From the NCBI GenBank assembly GCA_964388275.1, contig CAYLZD010000002.1, positions 124,001 through 188,000 of the forward strand: DNA of 64,000 nt. Reading direction: 5' to 3'. Both the position numbers and the translations under genes were made by a program. The DNA comes from JARYLZ01 sp964388275. Lineage in GTDB: Bacteria > Bacteroidota > Ignavibacteria > SZUA-365. The notes below the pieces were generated by a model. That model had not been told where the DNA came from. It saw only the letters and a program-made list of their open reading frames with translations, and made no database searches. Shown one piece after another: positions 22,523-32,244 of this stretch (position 1 is the first letter of the stretch; each line of letters starts with the position of its first letter).

Positions 22523-24037
22523 TCATACTCGATCTGTAAATAGCGCCCTTACCGCGGTTCTCGACACTTTGCCGTTGGCCGATACGGGAAGCTCGTCGAG
22601 GACCATCCATCTTTTAGGCCTCTTGAAAGAAGAAAGCTTCGTTCTACAGTACGCTTCCAGTTCCCCGACATCCACCCCGCTCCCTCTCGGCACGACGGCC
22701 GCCGCGACCGATTGCCCCCATTCTTCGTCGGGTATTCCTACGACGCATGCTGAGATAACATTCGGATGCGAGAGTAGAATATTCTCGATCTCAAAAGGCT
22801 TCGCCTTTTCGCCTCCTGTGACTATCAGGTCCTCTCGTCTGCTCTCTATGTGCAGTCGACCTTCGGAGTCCAAAAATCCCAGATCTCCCGTTCTGAAGAA
22901 ACCGCCTTCGAAGCAGTCCGCGGAGTTCAAGCCCAGATAGCCCGATGTCAGAGCGTCGCCGCTTATCCAGATTTCCCCGCTCACGCCGTTTTGGACGGGC
23001 GCCGAGCGATCGTCTCGAATCTCAACCCTGAATCCGCGCAGCGGCCTGCCGGCACATCCGGGTTCGGGAGTTTCGCCGGGACTTGCGGTCGCCACCTGCG
23101 AGCAGGCTTCCGTCAGCCCGTATGTCGGAAGCACCGGGATTCTTCGGCGGAGCGCCTCATCGAGCAGCGCGGCCGGCGCCGGCGCTCCGCCGAGCAGCAC
23201 GGCCCGGAGTGATGGAAAGGAAGCTCCGTCGAACTTCTCGGGCATACGCAGCAGGCGCCATAACATGGTGGGGACCATTGAAACAATGCTGATCGCTTCT
23301 TCGCGCATGGCGTTCAGCAATCCGGCCGCTGACGCGGAGTCGGGCAGCGTGACGGTCATTCCATATATAGCGCCGCGAATTAGTACGGAGATACCGCCGA
23401 TATGGTGCAGAGGAATCGGGCAGAGCCAGTTATCGTCGTCCCGCACCCCGAGATTGGCGGCCGACGCTCGTGCCGAAGCGAGATAATTCGCCCAAGTCAA
23501 CGGTGTCGCTTTGGGTTCGCCGCTGCTCCCGGATGTCAGAATCACCGAGGCCGTGCGCGCGGTGTCGAAGTCCGGGAATGCTTCGCCGGTCCCTCTCACA
23601 GCCGCGCCTCCTCCTTTCCCGCTGTCGGACATGCCGTCCGATCCGCTCGGCACGGGCAGATCGGAGAGGAGCGCCGTTTTGAATTCCGCGCGCGGAATCT
23701 TCACTGAATCGAACACCCCGACCGAGTCCGCGATCAGCAGCCTGGGACTTGTCGCCGACAACGCGGAAGACAACTCCTCAGGCGTCAGGCGGGGTGACAA
23801 AGGCGCAACGGCGGCGCCGAGAAGCCCTGCCCCATTAATCAGGAACGCATGCCCGACAGGGTTGCCGAGAACCGTCGCGATTATGTCATCCGGGGCGATT
23901 CCGTACACGTCGCGCAGAAATACGGCGAGCGCCGAACAACGGTCCGTGAACGCTCGCCGGCTCCAGCGGCGTTTGCCGACGGAAAGCGCGACGCCGTCCG
24001 GTTTTGCATCTGCCTGCTGTAACAGAGGGTGTTTCAC
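22523..24037 (-). CDS. menE: o-Succinylbenzoate-CoA ligase
   Basis: An acyl-CoA synthetase of 504 residues with ATP loop ILTSGSSGEPKATPLTW, the adenylate motif YGLTEACSQ, the hinge RTGDLGFLD and the C-terminal lysine motif (SANGKVSR). It converts o-succinylbenzoate to its CoA thioester for MenB. The frame extends to 24367 through menC, but the GTG at 24037 overlaps the menC stop (GTGA), which supports a translationally coupled start. Last gene of the menF-DH-B-A-C-E operon. Confidence 0.92.
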   Translation of the reverse strand: MKHPLLQQADAKPDGVALSVGKRRWSRRAFTDRCSALAVFLRDVYGIAPDDIIATVLGNPVGHAFLINGAGLLGAAVAPLSPRLTPEELSSALSATSPRLLIADSVGVFDSVKIPRAEFKTALLSDLPVPSGSDGMSDSGKGGGAAVRGTGEAFPDFDTARTASVILTSGSSGEPKATPLTWANYLASARASAANLGVRDDDNWLCPIPLHHIGGISVLIRGAIYGMTVTLPDSASAAGLLNAMREEAISIVSMVPTMLWRLLRMPEKFDGASFPSLRAVLLGGAPAPAALLDEALRRRIPVLPTYGLTEACSQVATASPGETPEPGCAGRPLRGFRVEIRDDRSAPVQNGVSGEIWISGDALTSGYLGLNSADCFEGGFFRTGDLGFLDSEGRLHIESRREDLIVTGGEKAKPFEIENILLSHPNVISACVVGIPDEEWGQSVAAAVVPRGSGVDVGELEAYCRTKLSSFKRPKRWMVLDELPVSANGKVSRTAVRALFTDRV

Positions 24038-25146
24038 GGCCCGGTGGCGGAATATCCGACATAATGGTCGTATACTTCGGATGAAGAAATGCCCAATCCT
24101 GCGCCGTTCTGCAGATAATACACGCCACCCTTCACCCTGTCGCCGGCGCTTCGATGCTCGAACAGCATGCCGGTCGCCAGACCGTGATGCTTCGACTGCG
24201 CCCCCGGTATGGACGCGGCCAGATGGGCCGCCGCTTCGCGGCCGACCGGACCCTCGATCATGGATGTGAAGACTATTCCTTTCCAGGCGGACATGGCCTG
24301 CAGCGCGAATTCCCTGCAGGCGAGCAATGACCCGGCCGCCATCGGCTTGAGGACGAAAACGTCGCAAGCGTCCTCCTTGAGCAGACGGCGGGCCTCCGTC
24401 AGCGACTGTGCCGATTCATCCGCCGCAATGGGAATCGGGGAAGCGGCCGCAAGCGAGCGCAGTCCTTCGATATCCGACGCAGGGAGCGGCTGTTCCACGT
24501 ATTCAATATCGAACTCCGCTACGGCTTCCAAGACGGCGGTTGCCTGCTCACGCGTCCATGCGCCGTTGGCGTCCAGTCGGATAAGCGTGTCCGGTCCCGT
24601 GCTTCTCCTCGCCGCTGCCACGGCCTCAATGTCGGCCTCAATGGATCCGCGGCCGACTTTCAGCTTTATGCAGGAGAATCCTCCGCGTGTGAGTTCGGCG
24701 CACCTGTGTTCGATTTCCTGGAGGCCGTCCGCGCTCAGGACGGCATTTGCGGGCACACAACGCGTCGCCCCGTCGGTGCCGGCTAGAAAACCCGCGAGCG
24801 AGACGTCACGGCGTCGTGAAAGTAAGTCTAGCAGCGCGGTTTCAACGGCGAAACGGGCGCAGGGCGCCTCGCGCAATGCCGGTACCGCCTTGTCCAACCG
24901 CCGTATCGAGCGCGCGTCCGCGCTCATTTGTTCGAGGGCGGCCGCGGCCGCTTCGAGCGCGGCGAGTGATTCCTCATATGATTCGGTTCCGAAGGATTCC
25001 AGAGGCGCGGATTCCCCGAAATATCTTTCGTTGCCGCCTTCTTCGCCGAGTTCCAGCAGCAACACGCGACGCTCCAGCATTGTCAGGCTGCCGGTAACGA
25101 AAGGACGTCTCAGCTTAAGCGCCGCCTGATGTATCCGCGGAATCAT
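24034..25146 (-). CDS. menC: o-Succinylbenzoate synthase
   Basis: An enolase-superfamily enzyme of 370 residues dehydrating SHCHC to o-succinylbenzoate. Catalytic lysines lie in CIKLKVGRG, metal ligands are the Asp of IRLDANGAW, the Glu of YVEQPL and the Asp of AADESAQ, and the second-side lysine is in FVLKPM. The ATG at 25146 is preferred over a TTG two codons upstream. The gap to menA is 7 bp. Confidence 0.92.
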   Translation of the reverse strand: MIPRIHQAALKLRRPFVTGSLTMLERRVLLLELGEEGGNERYFGESAPLESFGTESYEESLAALEAAAAALEQMSADARSIRRLDKAVPALREAPCARFAVETALLDLLSRRRDVSLAGFLAGTDGATRCVPANAVLSADGLQEIEHRCAELTRGGFSCIKLKVGRGSIEADIEAVAAARRSTGPDTLIRLDANGAWTREQATAVLEAVAEFDIEYVEQPLPASDIEGLRSLAAASPIPIAADESAQSLTEARRLLKEDACDVFVLKPMAAGSLLACREFALQAMSAWKGIVFTSMIEGPVGREAAAHLAASIPGAQSKHHGLATGMLFEHRSAGDRVKGGVYYLQNGAGLGISSSEVYDHYVGYSATGP

Positions 25147-25153
25147 GAGCAAA

Positions 25154-26092
25154 TCAATAACGCCCGAGTATGAAACCTGCCGAATAGAGCATGGCGTACA
25201 CCAGGAGAAATCGGCCGGTGGACGCCAACGCCTCGTTCAACACAGGACCTTCCTTCGACGTCGACATCACACGCAAAATCCTGAATCCGAGCGGCAGACA
25301 CAGCGCGGGGAACAGAAGCCTCGGATTCCGCAAAGCCAGCGCCTGCATCGCCGGAAACAGACCGGCAATGGCCAGCATAGACGCAAACTCGACGCGCGTC
25401 CACTTCCTGCCTATGCGCACGGCCATCGTTTTTTTTCCCGCTTCCCTGTCCGTGTCGATGTCCCGATAATTGTTGACCACGAGTATGGCCGTGGTCAGCG
25501 CGCCGATGGGAAGCGACGCCCCGAATGCCGTCCACGAGAAGTGGAGGGATTGAACGTAGTGCGCGCCCGTGACGGCGACAATGCCGAAGAAGACGAATAC
25601 GAATACATCGCCGAGGCCGTTGTACGCCAGCGGGAAAGGTCCGGCTGTATATAGCACGGCGCATGCCAGAGAAAGAACGCCCGCCGCGAATACGGGCCAT
25701 CCGGCTATCGCGACGAGATAAAGTCCGAGCACGAAAGTTGTGCCAAGTGTGAGCAGCATTGCGTTTCTCACCCTGCGCGGCGCGATCAATCCGCTTTGTG
25801 TCACCCGTATCGGGCCCAATCTTTTCTCGGTATCTGCGCCCTTGATGAAGTCGAAATAATCATTCGCTAGGTTCGTCCCGATTTGGATGAGCATTGCGCA
25901 GACTAGAGCAACAAGCGCGGGCAGAAACGAGAATACATCCTCCGACCATGCGACGGCCGAACCGACCAGGATGGGCGCCGCCGACGCCGGCAGCGTTTTC
26001 GGACGCGTGGCGAGCACCCATGCTTGCGCGCGGGATATCGGCCGTCCGGTCGGTCCCGCGGTGTCGGCGCCGCCGTGTTTGTCCGCATGCAT
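25154..26092 (-). CDS. menA: 1,4-Dihydroxy-2-naphthoate polyprenyltransferase
   Basis: A UbiA-family integral membrane prenyltransferase of 312 residues with the two prenyl-diphosphate motifs NLANDYFDFIKGAD and NNYRDIDTDREAGK and eight to nine membrane segments. It joins DHNA to a polyprenyl chain. The frame is open to 26266 into menB; the ATG at 26092 places RAQAWVLATRPKTLPA, the usual family beginning, near the N terminus. Confidence 0.92.
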   Translation of the reverse strand: MHADKHGGADTAGPTGRPISRAQAWVLATRPKTLPASAAPILVGSAVAWSEDVFSFLPALVALVCAMLIQIGTNLANDYFDFIKGADTEKRLGPIRVTQSGLIAPRRVRNAMLLTLGTTFVLGLYLVAIAGWPVFAAGVLSLACAVLYTAGPFPLAYNGLGDVFVFVFFGIVAVTGAHYVQSLHFSWTAFGASLPIGALTTAILVVNNYRDIDTDREAGKKTMAVRIGRKWTRVEFASMLAIAGLFPAMQALALRNPRLLFPALCLPLGFRILRVMSTSKEGPVLNEALASTGRFLLVYAMLYSAGFILGRY

Positions 26093-26114
26093 CAGCGTTT
26101 GCGTTTGCTTCTTG

Positions 26115-26960
26115 TCACCAGGGAAGCCAGGGGAATGAACGAAAGTTCGGCTTTCGCTTCTCCACGTACGCATTCTTGCCTTCCTGGGCCTCCTCGGACA
26201 TATAGTACAGTAAAGTGGCGTTTCCGGACAGTTCCTGAATGCCCGCCTGTCCGTCGAGTTCCGCATTGAACGCGGATTTGAGTAGTCTTATGGCGAGCGG
26301 GGATTTTTCGAGTATCTCCAAAGCCCAGGTCACGCCTTCCTGCTCGAGTTGATCCACCGGGACGACCGCGTTGACAAGGCCCATTTCAAAGGCCTCACGG
26401 GCGTTGTAACGGCGGCACAGATACCAGATTTCCCTCGCCCGTTTCTGCCCGACCAGCCGGGCCAGATACGAGGCGCCGAAACCACCGTCGAAACTTCCGA
26501 CGCGCGGACCTGTTTGGCCGAAAACGGCATTGTCGGCCGCTATAGTCAGGTCGCAGACCACGTGAAGCACGTGCCCTCCGCCGATGGCGAAACCCGCTAC
26601 CAAAGCGATGACGGGCTTGGGCATCGTGCGTATCAGTCTCTGGAGTTCGAGCACGTGCAATCTTGGCGGACCGCCCTCGGACGACATATAGCCCGCATTC
26701 CCGCGTATCCGCTGGTCGCCTCCGCTGCAGAATGCGTATTTCCCGTCGCTTGCCGGCCCTTCTCCGGTCAGAAGCACCACTCCGGTGGAAGTATCGCAGG
26801 CGGCGATCCGGAATGCGTCGAGAAGTTCATCGAGCGTTTCGGGACGAAAAGCGTTCCGCACCTCCGGACGGTTGATGGCGATGCGGGCCACGCCCTCGTC
26901 GCATCCCTGAAATGTTATGTCGCCGTACTCCTTGATGGCGCGCCATTTCACGTTTTTCAT
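26115..26960 (-). CDS. menB: 1,4-Dihydroxy-2-naphthoyl-CoA synthase
   Basis: A crotonase-fold enzyme of 281 residues. MenB-specific features are FCSGGDQRIRG, GGGHVLHVVCDLTIA, QTGPRVGSFDGGFG and the C-terminal KRKPNFRSFPWLP. It closes the second naphthoquinone ring from o-succinylbenzoyl-CoA. It lies 77 bp downstream of the menDH fusion and 22 bp upstream of menA. Confidence 0.95.
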   Translation of the reverse strand: MKNVKWRAIKEYGDITFQGCDEGVARIAINRPEVRNAFRPETLDELLDAFRIAACDTSTGVVLLTGEGPASDGKYAFCSGGDQRIRGNAGYMSSEGGPPRLHVLELQRLIRTMPKPVIALVAGFAIGGGHVLHVVCDLTIAADNAVFGQTGPRVGSFDGGFGASYLARLVGQKRAREIWYLCRRYNAREAFEMGLVNAVVPVDQLEQEGVTWALEILEKSPLAIRLLKSAFNAELDGQAGIQELSGNATLLYYMSEEAQEGKNAYVEKRKPNFRSFPWLPW

Positions 26961-27037
26961 GTCATACTCCGGAGTGCTTCATTTTCTGTTTATGGGGCTG
27001 GAGAATCCTTTTCTGTGTTGCTTGTGTCGCCGTTCCT

Positions 27038-29683
27038 TCATATGCCGTCCCAGAATCCGTCAAGCGCTGCGGCCACGGCTTCGGGGGATTCGGCGGGCGC
27101 GTCATGGCCGCAGTCCGGCACTATTACGAGCTTCGAATCCGGAATAAGTTCCGCCATGCGTCTGGAAATATCGGAATAAACGCCGTCTCGATCACCCGCG
27201 ATCACGAGTGTCGGGATGGTCAGGCCGGGCAGGACTGTCCACAAGGGATTCATCGCTCCCTGTCCCAGCCCCTCGAGAGCGAGCGCATATCCGGCGGAGC
27301 TTCCGCTCATACGCTCGTTCTTTTCTCTTCTTCGCGCGGTTTCCATGTGAACACGGCGTGTCAGAACAGGATTGCCGGCCCATCCGTCCACGAAACTCTC
27401 CAGTCCTTCTTCGAGGATCCTTCGCGCAAGGCGTCGGTCCTCGACGAGGCGCCGTTCCCTGGCGGCTTGATCTTCGATTCCCGGGGATGCGCTGATCAGC
27501 GCCAGGCCGGCGACGCGTTCAGGATGCGACAGGGCGAAGTGCAGAGCCGCGCGGCCACCCAGCGAATAGCCGGCAAGATGCGCTCTGTCGGTCCCTATGC
27601 GGTCGAGAACGGAAAGAAGCATATCGTCAAGGCGTTCGAACGAGTACCATTCCACGCTTTGCGGACAGGGCGAGGATCCGTGTCCGGGCAGGTCTACCGC
27701 AATTACGGAACGGCCGGCCGACATGAATTTCGCGGCTTGTTCCCACGATGCCCCGCTCCTTGTGAATCCGTGCAGGAGAATTACAGGCGCCAGGCGCCCG
27801 GGCCCTCGTCTGAGCAAACGCCATGCAAGAGCCGCCGCTTCCGCTTCGTCGCTTGTAGTCGATGAGCGGAGGACCGGCCGGTCTTCCAACGCTTTTTCAA
27901 CTTTACCGGCCACGAAGGCCCGCATCGAGCGCGCTGCTTCGGTATTCGACCTGAATTCGATTATACGGGTTCCTGAGGCCGCGACCGAAGCTTCGAGAAG
28001 GCGGCTGTAATGTCCGGCATCCTCGGCCGAGTGGTACTCGATGCGAAAGGCCCGCGCTATTGCTTCGAGGTTCATCCCGTGCGGTGTGACGAAGTGTTCG
28101 GTGAAAGCCGGCTCGAATTCACGAACGGCCAGCTGGTTGAAAATTTCCCCCCCGTTGTTGTTGATCACCACAATGGTGAGCGCGGCGTCGGAATTCCTGC
28201 ACGCAAGCAGTCCGTCCAGATCGTGCAGAAAGGCGATATCGCCGGTGAGAAGAACTGTTGTGCCGCCGCGGGCCCTGGCGATTCCGGTCGCCGTGGCAGT
28301 GATGCCGTCGATTCCGTTGACGCCCCGGTTGAAAAAGACGTCGATATCGTGTTTCGATGAGGTCAGGTAGGTCTCAAGATCGCGTATGGGCATGCTGCTG
28401 GAAACCACAAGAGCCGCGCCGTCGGGCAACACGGCGTGGAGGCGGTGATATGCCTCGCCCACGAAAGCGTCGTCCAGGCCCTCCAGGGCGTCCGCGAGAG
28501 CGGCTCGGGTTTCGGCATCGGCCGCGACAATGCGCCGAGCCCACGAATGGTCGAAGGCGCCGTGCGGGCGTTGTTCAAACTCGTCCGCCAGCGCCTCCAG
28601 CAGAAGGGAGGGTTCGGTGGCGATTTGCGCGGATACCAGATGGTCGGGATCGTTGCGGCGAATGGAATTCGATATCGCGATCTGTTCCGCCTCTTCGCAG
28701 GATGCGAGGAATTTTTGAAGCGCGTCAGTAGTCGGCGCGGCGCCGAGCCGCAGGATCAGATCGGGACGAATAGTCTTCGCAAAAGCCGGAATCGACAAGG
28801 CTGCCGCGGCGCCTCCGAGAACGAGTTCCGCCCGCATCGGATCGAAGCGGAGCTGCGATGAGGCTTCCGCAAAAACCGGTGTTCCGACAGCCGCGGCGAA
28901 GCGGCCCGCTGCGCGGCGGGCCCTTCGGCCGCGCGAATCCGGGCCCGCGATGACCAGGATTCGCTTGTGGAGACGCAGCGCGTCGGCGACTCGGGCGACG
29001 AGCAGCGCATCCGGGCCGGCGTTCCCATCGACGAATTTCTGCCACGGCCGCCCGTAGCGGCGGCCTGCTATCGCGGATTCCGCCTCCGCTGAAAGCGTTT
29101 CCGGCAGGGCTGCATGGCCTGCGGCAACCGGTGTGGGTTCCAGAGGTTTTCGAAAGGGAATGTTCAGATGAACCGGGCCCGGGGATCGGCGGTCGTTGCA
29201 GAGCGCTATCGCATAACATGCCGTCGATCTCAGGGCGCGGAGTTTGTGCGCATCGGCTTCCGGCTGCGCCGACTCGCTGAACCAGCGGACATGCCTTCCG
29301 TATAGATGCGTCTGGTCCATGGTCTGCGGCGCGCCGGAGTCCCGTAAATGAGCCGGCCTGTCCGCTGTGAGTATCAGCAACGGCGCATCGGACAGATTCG
29401 CTTCGCACACCGCCGGAAGATAATTCGCTGCGGCGGTGCCTGACGTGCAGAGCAGAGCGGCGGGGTTGCCGTCGCCTTTGGCAAGACCGAGCGCGACGAA
29501 GCCGGCCGCCCTTTCGTCGATCACCGAATGTGCAGTGATATCGGGATGATTCGAGAAGGCCAGGACCAGCGGTGTCGAGCGGGCGCCCGGAGATATCACA
29601 ACACGGCGCAGTCCGCATCGCGCCAGCTCGTCGACGAGGACCCGCGACCAGAGAGTGTTGATATTAGGGAAGTCGGCCTGCAT
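27038..29683 (-). CDS. menD: MenD-MenH fusion (SEPHCHC synthase + SHCHC synthase)
   Basis: The 881-residue chain joins two consecutive pathway enzymes. Residues 1 to ~600 are MenD: SVIDERAAGFVALGLAK holds the ThDP-activating Glu, and GDIAFLHDLDGLL...NNNGGEIF is the ThDP/metal motif. After a linker rich in Glu and Ala, residues ~625-881 are a MenH alpha/beta hydrolase with HGF near 642, nucleophile Ser707 in GYSLGG, Asp833 in GDRDG and His860 in CGHD. All catalytic residues are present in both halves. The frame is continuous with no stop at the junction, so this is a true fusion in this sequence. Comparable fusions are known in the plant PHYLLO protein and in some bacteria. Confidence 0.93.
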   Translation of the reverse strand: MQADFPNINTLWSRVLVDELARCGLRRVVISPGARSTPLVLAFSNHPDITAHSVIDERAAGFVALGLAKGDGNPAALLCTSGTAAANYLPAVCEANLSDAPLLILTADRPAHLRDSGAPQTMDQTHLYGRHVRWFSESAQPEADAHKLRALRSTACYAIALCNDRRSPGPVHLNIPFRKPLEPTPVAAGHAALPETLSAEAESAIAGRRYGRPWQKFVDGNAGPDALLVARVADALRLHKRILVIAGPDSRGRRARRAAGRFAAAVGTPVFAEASSQLRFDPMRAELVLGGAAAALSIPAFAKTIRPDLILRLGAAPTTDALQKFLASCEEAEQIAISNSIRRNDPDHLVSAQIATEPSLLLEALADEFEQRPHGAFDHSWARRIVAADAETRAALADALEGLDDAFVGEAYHRLHAVLPDGAALVVSSSMPIRDLETYLTSSKHDIDVFFNRGVNGIDGITATATGIARARGGTTVLLTGDIAFLHDLDGLLACRNSDAALTIVVINNNGGEIFNQLAVREFEPAFTEHFVTPHGMNLEAIARAFRIEYHSAEDAGHYSRLLEASVAASGTRIIEFRSNTEAARSMRAFVAGKVEKALEDRPVLRSSTTSDEAEAAALAWRLLRRGPGRLAPVILLHGFTRSGASWEQAAKFMSAGRSVIAVDLPGHGSSPCPQSVEWYSFERLDDMLLSVLDRIGTDRAHLAGYSLGGRAALHFALSHPERVAGLALISASPGIEDQAARERRLVEDRRLARRILEEGLESFVDGWAGNPVLTRRVHMETARRREKNERMSGSSAGYALALEGLGQGAMNPLWTVLPGLTIPTLVIAGDRDGVYSDISRRMAELIPDSKLVIVPDCGHDAPAESPEAVAAALDGFWDGI

Positions 29684-29735
29684 CTTGGATTAAGATTTTG
29701 CGGCACATGTCGTGGCGCGGGCGGCCGTTCGCGGC

Positions 29736-31085
29736 TCAGCCCTGGGCAAGCGCGGAGAGCACGGCTTGCATCTTGAAACGGGTTTCGTCCACCTCCTGCT
29801 TTATAGAACTGTCCGCGAGTATGCCCGCTCCGCCGTAAAGAAGGGCGCTGCGCTCATGGAGCAGCGCCGCCCTTATGGTGACGGCCGCGTCGCCGTTTCC
29901 GTTGCCGTCGAACCAGCCGGCCGCGCCTGCAAAGCGGCCGCGTGTAAAATTCTCAAGGGTTCTGATCATCCCAAGCGCCGTGTCCCTGGGAGCGCCGCAA
30001 ACCGCTGGTGTCGGATGAAGCAGCGCCACGGCGTCCGTCAGCATTTTTCCTTCCTTCAGCAGGCCTTTCAAAGGCGTGACAAGATGCTGCACGTTCCGGA
30101 GGCGGAGAATTTCGGGGGAATCCATTTTCACTTCGTCGCAGATTTCACCGAGAACATGGTGGATCATTTCAACTACCAGCGAATGCTCCTTCCAGATTTT
30201 CGCGTTCGTCTGAAGCTGCCTTCTGTTGTTCTGCTCCTCGACGAGGTTTTTTCCGGTGGGCATCGTGCCGGCCATTGCGACTGCGCTGATGCGGCCGCCA
30301 TCGACGGCCGCCAGGCGCTCGGGCGTCGCGCTCATGAAACAGACATCGGGGGCCGGACAGTTGGCGTAAAGAAAGCAATCGGTGTAACCGTCGTTCAGCG
30401 CCCGCAGGACTCGCGGAAGAATTATCGGCCGTTCCGGCTTCACCAGAGCCCTGCGCGCAAGCACCACTTTATCGATAGCTCTCCGCCTGAGCGAACGTAC
30501 CGCCTGTTCCACCACGATCGTGAACGGCGCCTCGTTCCATTCGAGCTCGGCACACAACGGTTCGGATGCAACGGGCATTTCACAGTCATCCGCCTTTTCC
30601 AGGAGCGGCAATCGCCGTTTCCACCCGTTCACGTCCTCGAAACCGCCCGCAAGCGAAACCACTGCCCCATGCTCGTCCTGGCGGAGAAGAAATGAAGGTA
30701 TAACGAATTCGACGGCCGGAAAATCCTTCCATTCCACTGCGTCGTTTCGGTCTGCTGGATCGAAATGAAGCGAGAAAAATGCGCGGTGTTTTCGTTCGTG
30801 CTTTCCGTTCTCGAGCGCGCCTCTCGTCCATTCGGCGCTTTCCCTGAATTCGTTTCTCCAATCAGTCCTGCCGCCAGGCAAGCTCAGGGCGGCCGCGACG
30901 CCGGCGGCGATCATGAACTCGTTTTCCGGCGAGCGCCAGAGAATGACCGGGCCTCGTCCCAACTGACGAAGATGATCGAAGACCGCAACCGGCGATGCGA
31001 ACGGAGTGTGATCGATGAACTCCGTATGCGAAGGCCTGCAAATGCGCGCTGCGCCGGGATCCGGTGGTGGCATGTTCGCTTCCAT
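29736..31085 (-). CDS. menF: Menaquinone-specific isochorismate synthase
   Basis: A chorismate-binding enzyme with the family motifs AMAGTMPTG, LHPTPAVCGAP and the terminal GAAGWFDGNG...RAALL segment. It converts chorismate to isochorismate and is first in the operon. The ATG at 31085 gives 449 residues; an ATG at 31073 has a better GGAAG site six bases upstream, and an upstream one at 31112 is less likely. The 52-bp gap to menDH supports cotranscription. Confidence 0.93.
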   Translation of the reverse strand: MEANMPPPDPGAARICRPSHTEFIDHTPFASPVAVFDHLRQLGRGPVILWRSPENEFMIAAGVAAALSLPGGRTDWRNEFRESAEWTRGALENGKHERKHRAFFSLHFDPADRNDAVEWKDFPAVEFVIPSFLLRQDEHGAVVSLAGGFEDVNGWKRRLPLLEKADDCEMPVASEPLCAELEWNEAPFTIVVEQAVRSLRRRAIDKVVLARRALVKPERPIILPRVLRALNDGYTDCFLYANCPAPDVCFMSATPERLAAVDGGRISAVAMAGTMPTGKNLVEEQNNRRQLQTNAKIWKEHSLVVEMIHHVLGEICDEVKMDSPEILRLRNVQHLVTPLKGLLKEGKMLTDAVALLHPTPAVCGAPRDTALGMIRTLENFTRGRFAGAAGWFDGNGNGDAAVTIRAALLHERSALLYGGAGILADSSIKQEVDETRFKMQAVLSALAQG

Positions 31086-31159
31086 TGCCGGAAATTCGCG
31101 TTTCCCGACCACAATTGAAAACCGCGTCCTGTTGTCGCGCCCGGGAGAACGCGGAACTT

Positions 31160-31945
31160 CTACAGAACCACTTCGGGAGCGTTTTTCGGATATCGGAATC
31201 TGAAATCGACGGGACTTTCATTCAAAGTAAGCCGCTCGAACGTCAGCGTCAGATTCTCCGAATTCCCCGGACGCGTCATTGAAATGATTGTGGGGATGTA
31301 TAAGTCCGATTTTCGCCTGAAATCCCTGTACCGGATTTCCTCGATAATTTGTCCGGCGGCAGACCTGCGGGTATATCGAGTGATCGCCTCATACGACGTA
31401 TGCACGTCGTACTCGTGTGTTTCGTCCCGCGTTTTGTACGTGATGCGGTATACATCGTCCTTGAGTTCGCCGACAGGTGCGGCCTCCCGGGGCGCATCGT
31501 CGAATCCCATTCCCGCGATGAAAGCCCGTATGCGGTTGAACTCTATCGGTATGCGCAGTATGCTGCGCAGATTGGCCGCGGTGGTCAGGCCCCGCACAAC
31601 CGTGTTTTCGTATCCGCTGTAGTAGATGAAATCGCGCGAGGTGAATACTCCGCGAGCTATGCCGATGCCGAAAGGCCCCGTTATGTCCACCCAGAGTGAA
31701 TCAGGCAGTTTCAGCCTGAGCTGTATGTTGCCGGTATTCGAAAGATCGGCAGTTTCCACCGAAATGCTGCCGCCTCCCTGCAGCGTCAGGATTCGCGCGT
31801 TTCTTGCCGCGACGGCGGCCATGACGCTTTCGGGGGTCAGAGGGCCGGAAGTATCGATGCCTTTCGGCGCCGAACAACCTGCCGCGAGAATTGCCGATAA
31901 AACGGCAATGGAAATATCATAAACTGCTATCCGCTTGACACGCAT
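31160..31945 (-). CDS. Lipoprotein, DUF4292-like
   Basis: The ATG at 31945 gives 261 residues with a lipobox LAAGC. A following PESVMAAVAARNARILTLQGGGSISVE stretch and the PDSLWVDITGPFGIGIARG motif are like the DUF4292/LolA-type outer membrane lipoproteins of the Bacteroidota. The longer frame to 32089 encodes basic, low-complexity residues and is not needed. It is transcribed in the same direction as and upstream of the men operon, 74 bp from menF. Confidence 0.72.
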   Translation of the reverse strand: MRVKRIAVYDISIAVLSAILAAGCSAPKGIDTSGPLTPESVMAAVAARNARILTLQGGGSISVETADLSNTGNIQLRLKLPDSLWVDITGPFGIGIARGVFTSRDFIYYSGYENTVVRGLTTAANLRSILRIPIEFNRIRAFIAGMGFDDAPREAAPVGELKDDVYRITYKTRDETHEYDVHTSYEAITRYTRRSAAGQIIEEIRYRDFRRKSDLYIPTIISMTRPGNSENLTLTFERLTLNESPVDFRFRYPKNAPEVVL

Positions 31946-32244
31946 TCCGAATCTTTCACTGTGGTGTATCGTTCCGGCATTGTCGGCAATGCCGCGCCAT
32001 CGTCGAAAATATAGGGCGTTGGAACGCCTCCGGCAAGGCGGTTTTCGGAAAACCGCTCGTATTGTCGCCTTCAGGGCCATGAGATTCATCGCGAACGACA
32101 GGTTTTCTTATATTGTGACCTGACTATCGCAGCGCCTTGATCATCTTGCGGCAAGAATGACGGATTCCACAAGCAGTCGTTCCCGCCGTCTGAAATAACG
32201 CTGCGCCGGTATCTTATGGAATGCGAAATCATGAAAGCGCACGC
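31946..32244. promoter_or_regulatory. Divergent intergenic region
   Basis: About 300 bp separate the minus-strand lipoprotein from the plus-strand cation transporter. No gene, hairpin or convincing promoter pair was seen; both promoters should lie here. Confidence 0.35.

Noticed and set aside
29712..30695. 327-codon plus-strand frame opposite menF
   Set aside because: Antisense shadow of menF with no motif; the menF motifs are clear.
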